A stretch of DNA of 64,000 nucleotides from Pseudomonas brassicacearum subsp. neoaurantiaca (GTDB lineage Bacteria > Pseudomonadota > Gammaproteobacteria > Pseudomonadales > Pseudomonadaceae): positions 10,435-74,434 of the forward strand of contig NZ_VDLV01000044.1 in assembly GCF_013608025.1 (NCBI RefSeq), given 5' to 3'. Below are positions 27,353 through 36,110 of this stretch, one piece after another. The notes below the pieces were generated by a model. It made no database searches. It was not told the origin of the DNA and worked only from the letters and a program-made list of their open reading frames with translations. Positions within the stretch are counted from its first letter, which is position 1, and the number at the start of each line of letters is the position of its first letter. Both the position numbers and the translations under genes were made by a program.

Positions 27353-27856
27353 TTATTGGTGGGGGGCGAGGATCAGAAACTCATCCTCTTGGAAAAAATG
27401 CTCATCGCAGTTATTGCCTGTGCCACTGCGATCAACCACCAGGAAGTCATCCCGCTTTTCGATCGTCAGCACCGGGTGGTGCCAGACGCCGCGATGGTAA
27501 TTGATGCCCTGCCTGCCGTTGGTGACGAAGGCGCGGACCAAGCCTGATACAGGTGCATCGCCAAGTGGCGCGACCACGATCAGAAAGGGGTTGCCGAGCA
27601 GCGGAATGAAGGCCTGGCTGCCCAGCGGATGGCGCTCCAGCATGCGCACGGTCAACGGCATGTCCAGCGCGTCGGCGCGGAAAATGCTGATGATCGCCTT
27701 GTCGTCCGGCGTGGCGGTTTCAACCGTCGCCAGGCGATGGAAGCGCATGGTCGAGCCGTTGTTGATCATGAAGTGATCGCTGCCGTCGGTTTCGATCACG
27801 TCACCGAACGGGGCGAAGGCTTCTTTGGTCAACGGTTCGATCTTGAGTGTGCGCAT
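27353..27856 (-). CDS. allA: Ureidoglycolate lyase
   Basis: A 167-residue cupin-like enzyme that splits ureidoglycolate to glyoxylate and urea. The start MRTLKIEPLTKEAFAPFGDVIE is typical of AllA, as is GVWHHPVLTI in the C-terminal half. It uses the product of allantoicase, the gene just upstream, from which a REP pair separates it. ATG 27856 is chosen; the open frame continues back through the REP. Confidence 0.93.
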   Translation of the reverse strand: MRTLKIEPLTKEAFAPFGDVIETDGSDHFMINNGSTMRFHRLATVETATPDDKAIISIFRADALDMPLTVRMLERHPLGSQAFIPLLGNPFLIVVAPLGDAPVSGLVRAFVTNGRQGINYHRGVWHHPVLTIEKRDDFLVVDRSGTGNNCDEHFFQEDEFLILAPHQ

Positions 27857-27899
27857 GCTGGTTTTCTTACCTTGAATTCGTGTTGTTTGTTGTGCCGCC

Positions 27900-27964
27900 A
27901 TCGCGAGCAAGCTCGCTCCCACAGGAGAATGCATTCCAAATGTGGGAGCGAGCTTGCTCGCGAT
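27900..27964. repeat. Two class A REPs, opposite orientation
   Basis: Copies at 27900-27923 and 27941-27964 face outward with only 17 bases between, located between alc and allA within the operon. Confidence 0.88.
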
Positions 27965-27976
27965 TTGGGTTCACCC

Positions 27977-28972
27977 TTATTTCGCGACCTTGCCCAGCAC
28001 CCGCAGGCGGCTCACGCCACCGTCCGGGAACACATTGAGGCGGATATGAGTGATCGGCCCCAGTTCCTTGATTTGCTCGGCGAAGGTGTGTTCGGCGTGC
28101 ATTTCCAGCTTCTGGCTCGGCAGCAGTTCGCGCCAGAACAGCGATTGGGTTTCGATCTGGCTGTCGGTGCCGCCCTTGACGAATGCGCCCTGGATCGAGC
28201 AGCTGTCGGGGTAGTTGCCTTTGAAGTGCAGCGTGTCGACGACGACTTTTTCAACGATACCGGCATGGCCCAGGGCGACGATCACCCAGTCGTTGCCAGG
28301 GGTGCGACGACGGGCGGTTTCCCAGCCATCACCCATGTTCACGCCGCGTCCTGGGTTGAGGATGTTGCTCATGCGACCGAAATGTTCGTCCGAGCAGGCC
28401 AGGGCGCGCCCGCCATTGAGAGCAGCAGCCAGGTCGATCTGTTCGTTATCGCCCACGGCCGACCAGTCGCGGTACGGAATGCCATAGACCCGCAGCCGGG
28501 CCACGCCGCCATCGGGGTAGATGTTGAAGCGCAGGTGGCTGAAGGCCTGGTCATTGCTGATTTCGTGGTAGTGGTGGCTGTTGCCCTGCAGCTCGACGGC
28601 CGACAGTACTTCAGTCCACTGGGTGTTCTCATCCGGCTCGCCTTCCGCCAGGAAACACGCTTCCAGGGAAGCCGACGGTGGGTAGTTGCCGGTGAAGAAT
28701 GAAGTGTCGATGTCCACGCCCTTGATCGAGCCCGGCACGCCCAGGCGGATCACCGCGCTGTCGTAGCCTTCGAAGCGCTTGCGGCGCGACTCCCAGCCGT
28801 CCATCCACTTGCCGTTGTCGTCGAACACGCCCTCCTTCCACACGGCCGGAGTCGGCTGGAACAGGCGGTTGGCGTCGGCGAACCAGTCATCGGTTACCGA
28901 GATGATCTTGGTGCCCAGGCGGGCGTCGGCCAGGTTGACGAACTTTTCGAACGGTACGGCGTAAGCTTTCAT
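27977..28972 (-). CDS. alc: Allantoicase
   Basis: A 331-residue enzyme that hydrolyses allantoate to ureidoglycolate and urea. It is built of two similar halves, each with a [17 protein letters not shown](Y/L)G block (about residues 175 and 315) and an [16 protein letters not shown] or [16 protein letters not shown] block. It lies between uraD and allA in pathway order. Confidence 0.95.
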   Translation of the reverse strand: MKAYAVPFEKFVNLADARLGTKIISVTDDWFADANRLFQPTPAVWKEGVFDDNGKWMDGWESRRKRFEGYDSAVIRLGVPGSIKGVDIDTSFFTGNYPPSASLEACFLAEGEPDENTQWTEVLSAVELQGNSHHYHEISNDQAFSHLRFNIYPDGGVARLRVYGIPYRDWSAVGDNEQIDLAAALNGGRALACSDEHFGRMSNILNPGRGVNMGDGWETARRRTPGNDWVIVALGHAGIVEKVVVDTLHFKGNYPDSCSIQGAFVKGGTDSQIETQSLFWRELLPSQKLEMHAEHTFAEQIKELGPITHIRLNVFPDGGVSRLRVLGKVAK

Positions 28973-29038
28973 TCTTCTTGTCTGCCTTTGATAAGTTGGC
29001 TGGGGATGCTTGCAGGACCTGGTGTCAGGAACCGCTCG

Positions 29039-29554
29039 CTAAAGAGTCAGTAATCGGAACAACGCGATCTTGTTGATCTCCGCCAGTGCGCATTTGAATT
29101 CGGCGTCTGCCGAGTGGTGGATGCGCGTTTCGAACGCGGCGAGGATCTGGTGCCGGTTGCTGCCTTTTACCGCCATGATGAAGGGAAACTTGAACTTGGC
29201 TTTATAGGCCTCGTTCAGCTCGGTGAAGCGCTGGAACTCTTCGGCCGTGCATTGGTGGATACCGGCGCCAGCCTGTTCGTTGGTGCTGGCTTCGGTCAGT
29301 TGGCCCTGGACGGCGGCTTTGCCGGCCAGGTCCGGGTGAGCGTTGATCAGCGCCAATTGGCTGGCGTGATCGGCGCTCAACAGGATGTCGCTCATGCGCT
29401 GGTGCAGGGTCTCGATCTGATCGATCGAGGGATCCTGGCCCAGGTCGAAGGCCTTTTCGGCCACCCATGGCGAATGTTCGTAGATATCGGCGAAGGCTTT
29501 GACGAACGCTTCGCGGCTCAAAGCGGAAGGCTTGAGGGTCTGGAAAGCGGTCAT
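29039..29554 (-). CDS. uraD: OHCU decarboxylase UraD
   Basis: A 171-residue enzyme that decarboxylates 2-oxo-4-hydroxy-4-carboxy-5-ureidoimidazoline to (S)-allantoin. Family features are YEHSPWVAEKA, INAHPDLAGKA with the catalytic His (about residue 75) and FPFIMAVKG. It overlaps the end of puuE by four bases (ATGA), so the two are translated together. Confidence 0.95.
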   Translation of the reverse strand: MTAFQTLKPSALSREAFVKAFADIYEHSPWVAEKAFDLGQDPSIDQIETLHQRMSDILLSADHASQLALINAHPDLAGKAAVQGQLTEASTNEQAGAGIHQCTAEEFQRFTELNEAYKAKFKFPFIMAVKGSNRHQILAAFETRIHHSADAEFKCALAEINKIALFRLLTL

Positions 29555-30477
29555 TTGGACGCTCCCTGATACGGATGGGTCTGTTGCCAGTGACGAGCGA
29601 TGTCGACGCGGCGGCTGAACCAGACCTGCTCATGGCCCTTGGCGTATTCGAGGAAACGCTTGAGGGAGGCCAGGCGCGCAGGGCGGCCGATCAAGCGGCA
29701 ATGCAGGCCGATGGAGAGCATCTTCGGGGCTTCGGCGCCTTCGGCGTACAACACGTCGAAAGCGTCCTTGAGGTACTGGAAGAAATCGTCGCCCTTGTTG
29801 AAACCCTGCACCTGGGTGAAGCGCATGTCATTGGTGTCGAGGGTGTAGGGGATCACCAGGTGCGGCTTGCCGGTGGGGTTGTTCGGCTCCCAATAGGGCA
29901 GGTCGTCGTCGTAGGTGTCGCTGTCATAAAGGAAACCACCTTCTTCCATCACCAGGCGCCGGGTGTTCGGGCCGGTACGGCCGGTGTACCAGCCCAATGG
30001 ACGCTCGCCAGTGATTTCGGTGAGGATGCGGATCGCTTCGAGCATGTGCTCACGTTCCTGGGCCTCGTCCATGTATTGATAGTCAATCCAGCGATAGCCG
30101 TGGCTGCAGATTTCGTGACCGGCGGCGACCATGGCGCGAATCACGTCCGGGTGGCGCTGGGCGGCCATTGCTACTGCGAAGATGGTCAGCGGAATGTCAA
30201 ATTCCTTGAACAACTTGAGGACCCGCCAGACGCCGGCACGGCTGCCATACTCGTACAGCGATTCCATGCTCATGTTGCGCTCGCCTTGCAGCGGTTGCGC
30301 CGCGACCATCTCCGAAAGGAACGCTTCGGATTCCTTGTCGCCGTGAAGAACGTTGCGCTCGCCGCCTTCTTCGTAATTGAGTACGAAGGACAGGGCGATG
30401 CGGGCATTGCCCGGCCAGTGTGGATGCGGAGGGTTATTGCTGTAACCGATCAGGTCGCGTGGGTAGTCAGCGCTCAC
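29551..30477 (-). CDS. puuE: Allantoinase PuuE (polysaccharide-deacetylase fold)
   Basis: A 308-residue NodB/polysaccharide-deacetylase-fold allantoinase that opens allantoin to allantoate; this family is unrelated to the metal-dependent AllB. Family motifs are YPRDLIGYSNNPPHPHWP at the start, HEICSHGYRWIDYQ and GWYTGRTGPNTRRL. It is the first gene of the uric-acid series on this strand. A TTGTATACAA palindrome stands 80 bases before its ATG. Confidence 0.95.
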   Translation of the reverse strand: MSADYPRDLIGYSNNPPHPHWPGNARIALSFVLNYEEGGERNVLHGDKESEAFLSEMVAAQPLQGERNMSMESLYEYGSRAGVWRVLKLFKEFDIPLTIFAVAMAAQRHPDVIRAMVAAGHEICSHGYRWIDYQYMDEAQEREHMLEAIRILTEITGERPLGWYTGRTGPNTRRLVMEEGGFLYDSDTYDDDLPYWEPNNPTGKPHLVIPYTLDTNDMRFTQVQGFNKGDDFFQYLKDAFDVLYAEGAEAPKMLSIGLHCRLIGRPARLASLKRFLEYAKGHEQVWFSRRVDIARHWQQTHPYQGASK

Positions 30478-30556
30478 TGCAGTTTCCTTCTTGTTCGAAC
30501 CATGTGGGTGGCGCCCTGGCGATGAGTTTCAGGCTGGCGTCACGACGATGGAGTGA

Positions 30557-30566
30557 TTGTATACAA
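30557..30566. promoter_or_regulatory. TTGTATACAA operator upstream of puuE
   Basis: A perfect 10-base palindrome in the 411-base divergent gap between puuE and uraH. The same sequence recurs before the purine permease, gcl and glcG. Confidence 0.7.
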
Positions 30567-30750
30567 CTTTATGCGCGATTTGTAAGCCTGAATTTTTGCA
30601 TTTTTCACCGTGACCCCACGATGTCTACACTGCAAGAAACCTGCCCACTTGGTCAATTTATCCCGTGGAGCGTCACGTATCCGTTGGTTTGGCTTGAACA
30701 CGACGTCGAACTGTAGTCGCGTGACCCATGGGTAAAATAAGTATTTTTTA

Positions 30751-30760
30751 TTGTGTACAA
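30751..30760. promoter_or_regulatory. TTGTGTACAA operator variant upstream of uraH
   Basis: The same motif with one central change, 129 bases before the uraH ATG, in an AT-rich stretch that probably holds the promoter. The rest of the gap (30478-30888) shows nothing else I can name. Confidence 0.6.
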
Positions 30761-30888
30761 TTTATGTTTAAAGTGTCTTAATTCGCTCATCGCCGTAGCG
30801 TTTCGTGCTCCGAAACGGTGCGGCCTGTCTTTCAACTGATTCAGGAGGCGTCGGGCCGGACTGCTCTGCAGCGAGGCGCGCACAATCA

Positions 30889-31242
30889 ATGGGACGTTTG
30901 ACTACTCACGTTTTGGATGCAGCGCACGGTTGCCCTGGAAGCTCGATCAAGATTGAGCTGTACCGTGTCGATGGCTCGCAATTGCAGTTGCTCGCCAGTG
31001 CCTTGACCAACAGCGACGGCCGTTGCGACGCGCCGCTACTGCAGGGGGACGATTACCGCAGCGGGGTCTACCAGATCCAATTCCACGCCGGTGACTACTA
31101 CCGCGCCCGTGGCGTTCAACTGGCCGAGCCGGCGTTTCTCGATGTGGTGGTGCTGCGCTTCGGTATTTCGGCCGAGCAGGATCATTACCATGTGCCCTTG
31201 CTGATTTCGCCTTACGCCTATTCAACCTATCGAGGCAGTTGA
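30889..31242 (+). CDS. uraH: 5-hydroxyisourate hydrolase (transthyretin-like)
   Basis: A 117-residue transthyretin-related protein that hydrolyses 5-hydroxyisourate, the PuuD product, to OHCU, the UraD substrate. Motifs are LTTHVLDAAHGCPG with the catalytic His near the N-terminus, and the C-terminal HYHVPLLISPYAYSTYRGS, whose YRGS end defines the family. Divergent from puuE. ATG 30889 fits the family start; the frame extends upstream without support. Confidence 0.95.
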   Translation: MGRLTTHVLDAAHGCPGSSIKIELYRVDGSQLQLLASALTNSDGRCDAPLLQGDDYRSGVYQIQFHAGDYYRARGVQLAEPAFLDVVVLRFGISAEQDHYHVPLLISPYAYSTYRGS

Positions 31243-31300
31243 TCCCCCAAGCAACTGCCTTGCCCTGGAAGCGACTGCGCATAGAGCTTCTTTGGTTTTC

Positions 31301-31327
31301 AGCCCGCTCACACTGCGGGCTTTTTTT
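31301..31327 (+). terminator. Rho-independent terminator of uraH
   Basis: The stem AGCCCGC/GCGGGCT with a 7-base loop is followed by a T-run, 58 bases after the uraH stop. Confidence 0.9.
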
Positions 31328-31352
31328 CGTCCATCGAATAAGTGGGGGACTC

Positions 31353-31425
31353 ATCGCGAGCAAGCTCGCTCCCACAGGGTTTCGTGAGCGCCAGGAATCG
31401 GTGTGGGAGCGAGCTTGCTCGCGAT
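31353..31425. repeat. Two class A REPs, opposite orientation
   Basis: Copies at 31353-31376 and 31402-31425 face outward, between the convergent uraH and LysE-type genes. Confidence 0.88.
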
Positions 31426-31437
31426 GCTTTTGCTTTT

Positions 31438-32064
31438 TCAGCGGCTCAACAGGGAAGCCGCCCCGGCACCGCTGAACAACCCGGCACTGACCCGGTTGAA
31501 CCAGCTCTGGCCCTTACCGGTGCGCAGATACCGGGCGGCGCCATGGGCACCTAGCCCATAAGCCAGCTTGCATAGCAGGTCGAGTACGGTCCAGGTGGCG
31601 ATCATGATCAGCAGTTGTGGCAGGAAGGCTTGCTCGGCGTTCAAGAATTGCGGCAAGAACGCGGCGAAGAACAGGATGTCTTTCGGGTTGCTTGCCCCCA
31701 ACACGAACGCCCGACCGAACAAGGCGCGGAAGCGCGGAATGGCGGCCGCTTGGGGTACCTCGGCGCCCTGGGAAGGCTGGCGCGATTGCTGCCAGCTCTG
31801 CCAGGCAAGGTAGAACAGGTATAACGCACCGACGATTTTCAGGGCACTGAACAATTGCTCCGACGCCATCAACAACGCACCAAGCCCCAGCGCCGAAGCG
31901 CTCAACAGGCAGATCGACGCGATCACGCCACCCAGGAACGCCGGATACGAGCGGCGCAGGCCATAGTTCAGGCTATTGCCGATCATCAACAACGACAACG
32001 GGCCGGGGATGAGGATCACCACCAAGGCAGCACCGCTGAACAACAGCCAGGTTTCCAGATTCAT
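31438..32064 (-). CDS. LysE/RhtB family exporter
   Basis: A 208-residue inner-membrane protein with about six helices and the family N-terminal signature ALVVILIPGPLSLLMIGNSLNYG. Members export amino acids or their relatives; the substrate is not readable here. AGGAG lies before ATG 32064. It follows the purine permease gene in the same direction but after a terminator. Confidence 0.88.
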   Translation of the reverse strand: MNLETWLLFSGAALVVILIPGPLSLLMIGNSLNYGLRRSYPAFLGGVIASICLLSASALGLGALLMASEQLFSALKIVGALYLFYLAWQSWQQSRQPSQGAEVPQAAAIPRFRALFGRAFVLGASNPKDILFFAAFLPQFLNAEQAFLPQLLIMIATWTVLDLLCKLAYGLGAHGAARYLRTGKGQSWFNRVSAGLFSGAGAASLLSR

Positions 32065-32083
32065 TGCTTTGCTCCTGATGTAC

Positions 32084-32108
32084 AAAAGCCTCACCCAATG
32101 GGTGAGGC
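32084..32108 (-). terminator. Rho-independent terminator of the purine permease gene
   Basis: On the minus strand the stem GCCTCACCC/GGGTGAGGC with a 3-base loop is followed by TTTT, 19 bases after the permease stop. Confidence 0.85.
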
Positions 32109-32126
32109 GGGTGAATACGGTATCGC

Positions 32127-33476
32127 TTACAAGAAGATGAACTTGGCGATGAAGATCGCGCAGAGCACCCACAGGCTGACGGAGATTTCCTTGTGTTTAC
32201 CGGTACCGGCCTTGAGCACCACGTAGGTGATGAAACCCAGCGCGATGCCATCGGCGACCGAGAAGGTCAGGGGCATCATGATGGCCGTGACGATCGCCGG
32301 AATACTGTCGGTGGGTTCGTCCCATTCGATGTGGGCCATGCCGCCCATCATCAGCATGGCGACATAAATCAAGGCACCGGCCGTGGCATAGGCCGGGATC
32401 ATCCCGGCCAGCGGTGCGAAGAACATGGCGGCAATAAATAGCACACCGACAGTCACGGCGGTAAGCCCCGTACGGCCACCGGCGGCGACACCGGCAGCGC
32501 TTTCCACGTAGCTGGTCACCGGCGGCACGCCGACCATGGCGCCGAATACGCTGGACGCGCTGTCGGCTTTCAGGGCGCGGGACAGGTTCTCGATCTTGCC
32601 ATCGGCTTTCACCAGGCCGGCGCGCTGGGCGACGCCCATCAGGGTGCCAGCGGTGTCGAACATGTGCACGAAGAGGAAGGCTAGCACCACGCTGATCATG
32701 CTGATGTTGAACACACCGGCCACGTCCATCGCCATCCAGGTCGGGGCCAGGCTCGGTGGTGTCGACATGACGCCGTTGTACTGCACCAGTCCCAGGCCCC
32801 AACCGGCCAGGGTCACGGCGATGATGCTGATCAGGATCGCGCCGAACACGCGGTGATAACTGAGCACGGCGATCATCAGGAAGCACACCGCCGCCAACAA
32901 CGGACCGGGCTCACGCAACGAGCCGAGCTTGATCAGGGTGGCGGGGCTGTCGACGATGATGCCGGCGGTCTTCAGGCCGATCAGCCCGAGAAACAATCCG
33001 ACCCCTGCGCCCATGGCGAAGCGCAGGCTCACGGGAATGCTGTTGAGCAGCCATTCACGCACCCGCGACAAGGTCAGAATCATAAACAACACACCGGAAA
33101 TGAACACCGCGCCCAGCGCGGTTTCCCAGTTGTAGCCCATGGTGCCGACCACGGTGTAGGTGAAGAAGGCATTCAGGCCCATGCCTGGCGCCAGGCCCAC
33201 CGGCCAGTTCGCGTAAAGGCCCATCAACAGGCAACCCAGGGCGGCGGCGATGCAGGTGGCGACGAACGCTGCGCCATGATCGATGCCCGCGTCGGCCATG
33301 ATGTTGGGGTTGACGAAAATGATGTAGGCCATGGTGATGAAGGTTGTCAGACCGGCGATCAGCTCGGTCTTCACCGTGGTGCCGTGCAAGCTGAGTTTGA
33401 AGATACGCTCCAGCCAGCCACTGCGTAATGGCGGCGAAAGGTCCAGTGTCTGGGCTTCGGGTTTGCGGCTTTCCAC
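32127..33476 (-). CDS. AzgA-type purine permease (hypoxanthine/guanine/adenine)
   Basis: A 449-residue inner-membrane permease of the NCS2/AzgA group with 12 or more helices. Typical blocks are TTFITMAYIIFVNPNIM, GLAPGMGLNAFFTY, MFDTAGTLMGVA and GVPPVTSYVESAAGVAAGGRTGL. It imports purine bases by proton symport. Its location in the urate cluster and the operator TTGTATACAA, 139 bases upstream, tie it to purine catabolism. A RutR-like box stands between that operator and the gene. Confidence 0.92.
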   Translation of the reverse strand: MESRKPEAQTLDLSPPLRSGWLERIFKLSLHGTTVKTELIAGLTTFITMAYIIFVNPNIMADAGIDHGAAFVATCIAAALGCLLMGLYANWPVGLAPGMGLNAFFTYTVVGTMGYNWETALGAVFISGVLFMILTLSRVREWLLNSIPVSLRFAMGAGVGLFLGLIGLKTAGIIVDSPATLIKLGSLREPGPLLAAVCFLMIAVLSYHRVFGAILISIIAVTLAGWGLGLVQYNGVMSTPPSLAPTWMAMDVAGVFNISMISVVLAFLFVHMFDTAGTLMGVAQRAGLVKADGKIENLSRALKADSASSVFGAMVGVPPVTSYVESAAGVAAGGRTGLTAVTVGVLFIAAMFFAPLAGMIPAYATAGALIYVAMLMMGGMAHIEWDEPTDSIPAIVTAIMMPLTFSVADGIALGFITYVVLKAGTGKHKEISVSLWVLCAIFIAKFIFL

Positions 33477-33572
33477 AGCGAGTACTCCTCAAGAGTTTTA
33501 TTGTTATTTCAGCATCGCGTGCTCCCTGAGGAGGGCTACGAGGCATTGAGGCATGTAAGGCTGGCGAAGTTG

Positions 33573-33588
33573 TTGACCGTTTGGTCAG
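33573..33588. promoter_or_regulatory. RutR-like box upstream of the purine permease
   Basis: TTGACCGTTTGGTCAG, which fits the E. coli RutR consensus TTGACCA-NN-TGGTCAA except at two flanking positions. A RutR-like TetR regulator is encoded at 62643-63248. Confidence 0.5.
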
Positions 33589-33614
33589 GAACTCGCACGA
33601 AGCGAATTATCCTT

Positions 33615-33624
33615 TTGTATACAA
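33615..33624. promoter_or_regulatory. TTGTATACAA operator upstream of the purine permease
   Basis: A perfect palindrome, flanked by T and A to give TTTGTATACAAA. The 332-base gap (33477-33808) holds this site, the RutR-like box and a REP pair. Confidence 0.65.
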
Positions 33625-33697
33625 ATAAAGCAAATAATGTTTTCTGTTTTGTCGACGAAATATCTGGCAATAGGGATATATCGCCTGTGCGGACGCT

Positions 33698-33789
33698 ATC
33701 GCGAGCAAGCTCGCTCCCACAGTGGACTGTGATGAATGCAAGATCTGTGTTCACGACTGAACCCCTGTGGGAGCGAGCTTGCTCGCGAT
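33698..33789. repeat. Two class A REPs, opposite orientation
   Basis: Copies at 33698-33721 and 33766-33789 with 44 bases between, 3' of the MarR gene. Confidence 0.88.
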
Positions 33790-33808
33790 AGCGTTTGATC
33801 AGACGCCT

Positions 33809-34246
33809 TCACTCACCGGATTTCCCCAGTGCCATATTCACCGCCAGCCATCCATCCACTGCCGCTTCCCCGGCCTCGGCAAACACCCGCTCCAGCAATT
33901 TCACCTGTTCACGCCGCAACGCCTGTTCAAAGCGGTCACCTTCGGCGGTCAGCTCCAACAGCCGCTTTCGCTTGTCGGTCTCGGACGCGACGCTGCTGAC
34001 CAGATGCATTTCCATCAATTGCCGCAAGGGCATGTTCAATGCCTGCTTGGTCACGCCCAGCAATGCCAGCAGTTCCTTCACGCTCAAGGAAGGGTAACGG
34101 GCGATGAAAAAAACGATGCGCTGGTGCACCCGGCTCAAGCCGCGACGCTCAAGCATTTCATCGGCCTTGGCGGTGAACGCCTGGTAACCGAAGAAGAATG
34201 CTTCCATGGCCATTTGTTGGGAGGACGGGTTCTTAAGGTCAATCAT
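33809..34246 (-). CDS. MarR family transcriptional regulator
   Basis: A 145-residue winged helix-turn-helix regulator. The recognition region is SVKELLALLGVTKQALNMPLRQL (about residues 55-78) and the wing SSVASETDKRKRLLELT. It is divergent from the aminotransferase gene with 81 bases between, and a 15-base palindrome lies in that gap, so it probably controls both genes. The ligand is unknown. Confidence 0.9.
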   Translation of the reverse strand: MIDLKNPSSQQMAMEAFFFGYQAFTAKADEMLERRGLSRVHQRIVFFIARYPSLSVKELLALLGVTKQALNMPLRQLMEMHLVSSVASETDKRKRLLELTAEGDRFEQALRREQVKLLERVFAEAGEAAVDGWLAVNMALGKSGE

Positions 34247-34279
34247 GTTGACGTTTCCAAGAGCGGTGAGGTAATTTCG

Positions 34280-34294
34280 GTCAAACAGTTTGAC
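34280..34294. promoter_or_regulatory. Palindrome between marR and aminotransferase genes, likely MarR operator
   Basis: GTCAAAC and GTTTGAC about a central A. MarR proteins bind inverted repeats of this size in such divergent gaps. Confidence 0.6.
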
Positions 34295-34327
34295 TCATTT
34301 CTCCAAGGCCTCGCTACAGGTGACCCC

Positions 34328-35494
34328 ATGGCTTTTTCCGAACGTGTCTCGCGCCTCAAAAGCTCTTTGATTCGAGAAATCCTTGCCGCGGCGCAGCGCC
34401 CGGAAGTGATGTCCTTTGCCGGTGGCCTGCCGGCCGAAGCCATGCTGCCCAAGGTGGAGTGGGATGCGATGCCGTTGTCCATGGGCCAATACGGCATGAG
34501 CGAGGGCGAGCCGGCCCTGCGCGAAGCACTGGCGGCGCAGGCGCGGTCGTTGGGGCTGGCTTGCGAGGCGAGCCAAGTGCTGGTGGTCAGTGGTTCCCAG
34601 CAAACCCTCGACCTGGCGGCCAAGCTGCACATCGACGTCGGCACCGAGGTCATGCTCGAAGCGCCGACGTATCTCGCGGCCTTGCAGATTTTCCAGTTGT
34701 TCGGCGCCGACTGCATCACCGTGCCGCTGGAGACGGACGGCCCGGACCTGAAGCGCATGCGGGCCCGGCTGGAGCAGCATCGCCCAGCGTTCATCTACCT
34801 GATCCCAACGTTCCAGAACCCTTCGGCGGTGCGCTACAGCGAGGCCAAGCGCGACGCGGTGGCGGCGCTGCTGGACGAGTTCGGCGTGACGCTGGTCGAA
34901 GACGAACCTTACCGCGAGCTGACCTTCGACGGCGGCAGCGCCACGCCCATTGCCAGTCGCTTGAGGAAGGCCAGTTGGATCTACACCGGCACTGTGTCGA
35001 AAACCCTGTTGCCGGGCCTGCGGGTGGGTTATCTGATCGCCAGCCCGGACTTGTTTCCGCATCTGCTGCGGCTCAAGCAGTCGGCGGACCTGCACACCAA
35101 TCGCATCGGCCAATGGCAGGCGCTGCAATGGATTGGCACCGAGCAGTACCGCAGCCACCTGCATGAGTTGAGGGGGTTCTACCGGGATCGGCGCGATCGG
35201 TTCCAGGCTGCGCTACAGCAGCACTTTTCCGATATCGCGGACTGGAACATGCCACAGGGCGGGTTGTTTTTCTGGCTGACGCTCAAGCAACCGCTGGACA
35301 CCCGGACCTTGCTGGCCGAGGCGTTGGCGGTTGACGTGGCGTTCATGCCGGGGGAACCGTTCTTTCCCGAGCCGGACAAGCACCTTGGGCACTTGCGCTT
35401 GAACTTCAGCCACATCGATCCGGCGCGGCTGGATGAGGGCCTGAAGCGATTGGCGGCGGTGGTGCGGGGGGCTTTGGCGGCCAAGGCAGCCTGA
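34328..35494 (+). CDS. PLP-dependent class I aminotransferase
   Basis: A 388-residue fold-type I aminotransferase of the group that includes 2-aminoadipate aminotransferase and the catalytic part of MocR proteins (MSFAGGLPAEAMLPKVEW, QYGMSEGEPALREALAA). The PLP Lys is in TGTVSKTLLPGLRVGYL (about residue 225). It probably transfers an amino group from an amino acid to a 2-oxo acid. The frame is open from 33767, but that part crosses the MarR gene; ATG 34328 fits the family. Divergent from MarR. Confidence 0.9.
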   Translation: MAFSERVSRLKSSLIREILAAAQRPEVMSFAGGLPAEAMLPKVEWDAMPLSMGQYGMSEGEPALREALAAQARSLGLACEASQVLVVSGSQQTLDLAAKLHIDVGTEVMLEAPTYLAALQIFQLFGADCITVPLETDGPDLKRMRARLEQHRPAFIYLIPTFQNPSAVRYSEAKRDAVAALLDEFGVTLVEDEPYRELTFDGGSATPIASRLRKASWIYTGTVSKTLLPGLRVGYLIASPDLFPHLLRLKQSADLHTNRIGQWQALQWIGTEQYRSHLHELRGFYRDRRDRFQAALQQHFSDIADWNMPQGGLFFWLTLKQPLDTRTLLAEALAVDVAFMPGEPFFPEPDKHLGHLRLNFSHIDPARLDEGLKRLAAVVRGALAAKAA

Positions 35495-35519
35495 TTGATG
35501 CGGCGACCAGGCTGGCCCT

Positions 35520-35611
35520 ATCGCGAGCAAGCTCGCTCCCACAGGGAACCGTGCATGACCGCAGAGTGATAGTCAGCAGCGGCCTCCTGTGGGAGCGAGC
35601 TTGCTCGCGAT
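35520..35611. repeat. Two class A REPs, opposite orientation
   Basis: Copies at 35520-35543 and 35588-35611, between convergent genes. Confidence 0.88.
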
Positions 35612-35637
35612 GAGGCCCTCAGCCCACCATCAAATAC

Positions 35638-36009
35638 TCAGACCGCTGAAAACCGCTTATCCAGGTAATCAATGATCACCTTGGACTCATACATCCAAGT
35701 GGTCTCGCCATTTTCTTCGATGCGCAGGCACGGCACCTTGATTCGGCCGCCCTGTTCCAGCAGCGTCTGGCGGTCCTGTTCGTTGTTCTTCGCATCGCGC
35801 AAAGCCACTGGTACGTTGAGGCGACGCAGGGTCCGGCGCGTCTTCACGCAGAACGGGCAGGCATGGAATTGATACAACGTCAGGCCGCGAGCCGCCTGTT
35901 CGACTTGGGCCTGGGCTTCGGCCGGACGCTTCTTCTTGCCGGGGCGGGTGATGAAGTCGATGAAGATAATGAGCTGGCCCAGGCCAACTCGAAGCGCTTT
36001 GACGATCAC
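35638..36009 (-). CDS. Glutaredoxin-like protein with N-terminal hydrophobic segment
   Basis: A 123-residue protein. The C-terminal part is a glutaredoxin/GST-N thioredoxin fold with active site CPFC (about residues 51-54) in LTLYQFHACPFCVKTRR, then the cis-Pro VPCL. The first 25 residues are hydrophobic (LGQLIIFIDFI), followed by KKKRP, so the domain may be tethered to the membrane. Probably a thiol-disulfide reductase; the partner is unknown. Confidence 0.85.
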   Translation of the reverse strand: MIVKALRVGLGQLIIFIDFITRPGKKKRPAEAQAQVEQAARGLTLYQFHACPFCVKTRRTLRRLNVPVALRDAKNNEQDRQTLLEQGGRIKVPCLRIEENGETTWMYESKVIIDYLDKRFSAV

Positions 36010-36067
36010 GTTATAGCCTCACGGCGGAAAGAAGAGGGCGCGCAGCTTACCTGATTTTTCGCGGGCG

Positions 36068-36098
36068 AAAAAAAACCGGCGATCAATGCCGGTTTTCT
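36068..36098 (-). terminator. Rho-independent terminator of folE
   Basis: The stem ACCGGC/GCCGGT with a 7-base loop ends in a run of eight T on the minus strand, just after the folE stop. Confidence 0.88.
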
Positions 36099-36110
36099 TC
36101 GCGGGACGCT

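Noticed and set aside
33767-34327. A long N-terminal extension of the aminotransferase
   Set aside because: It overlaps the divergent MarR gene and the likely operator; the family starts at ATG 34328.
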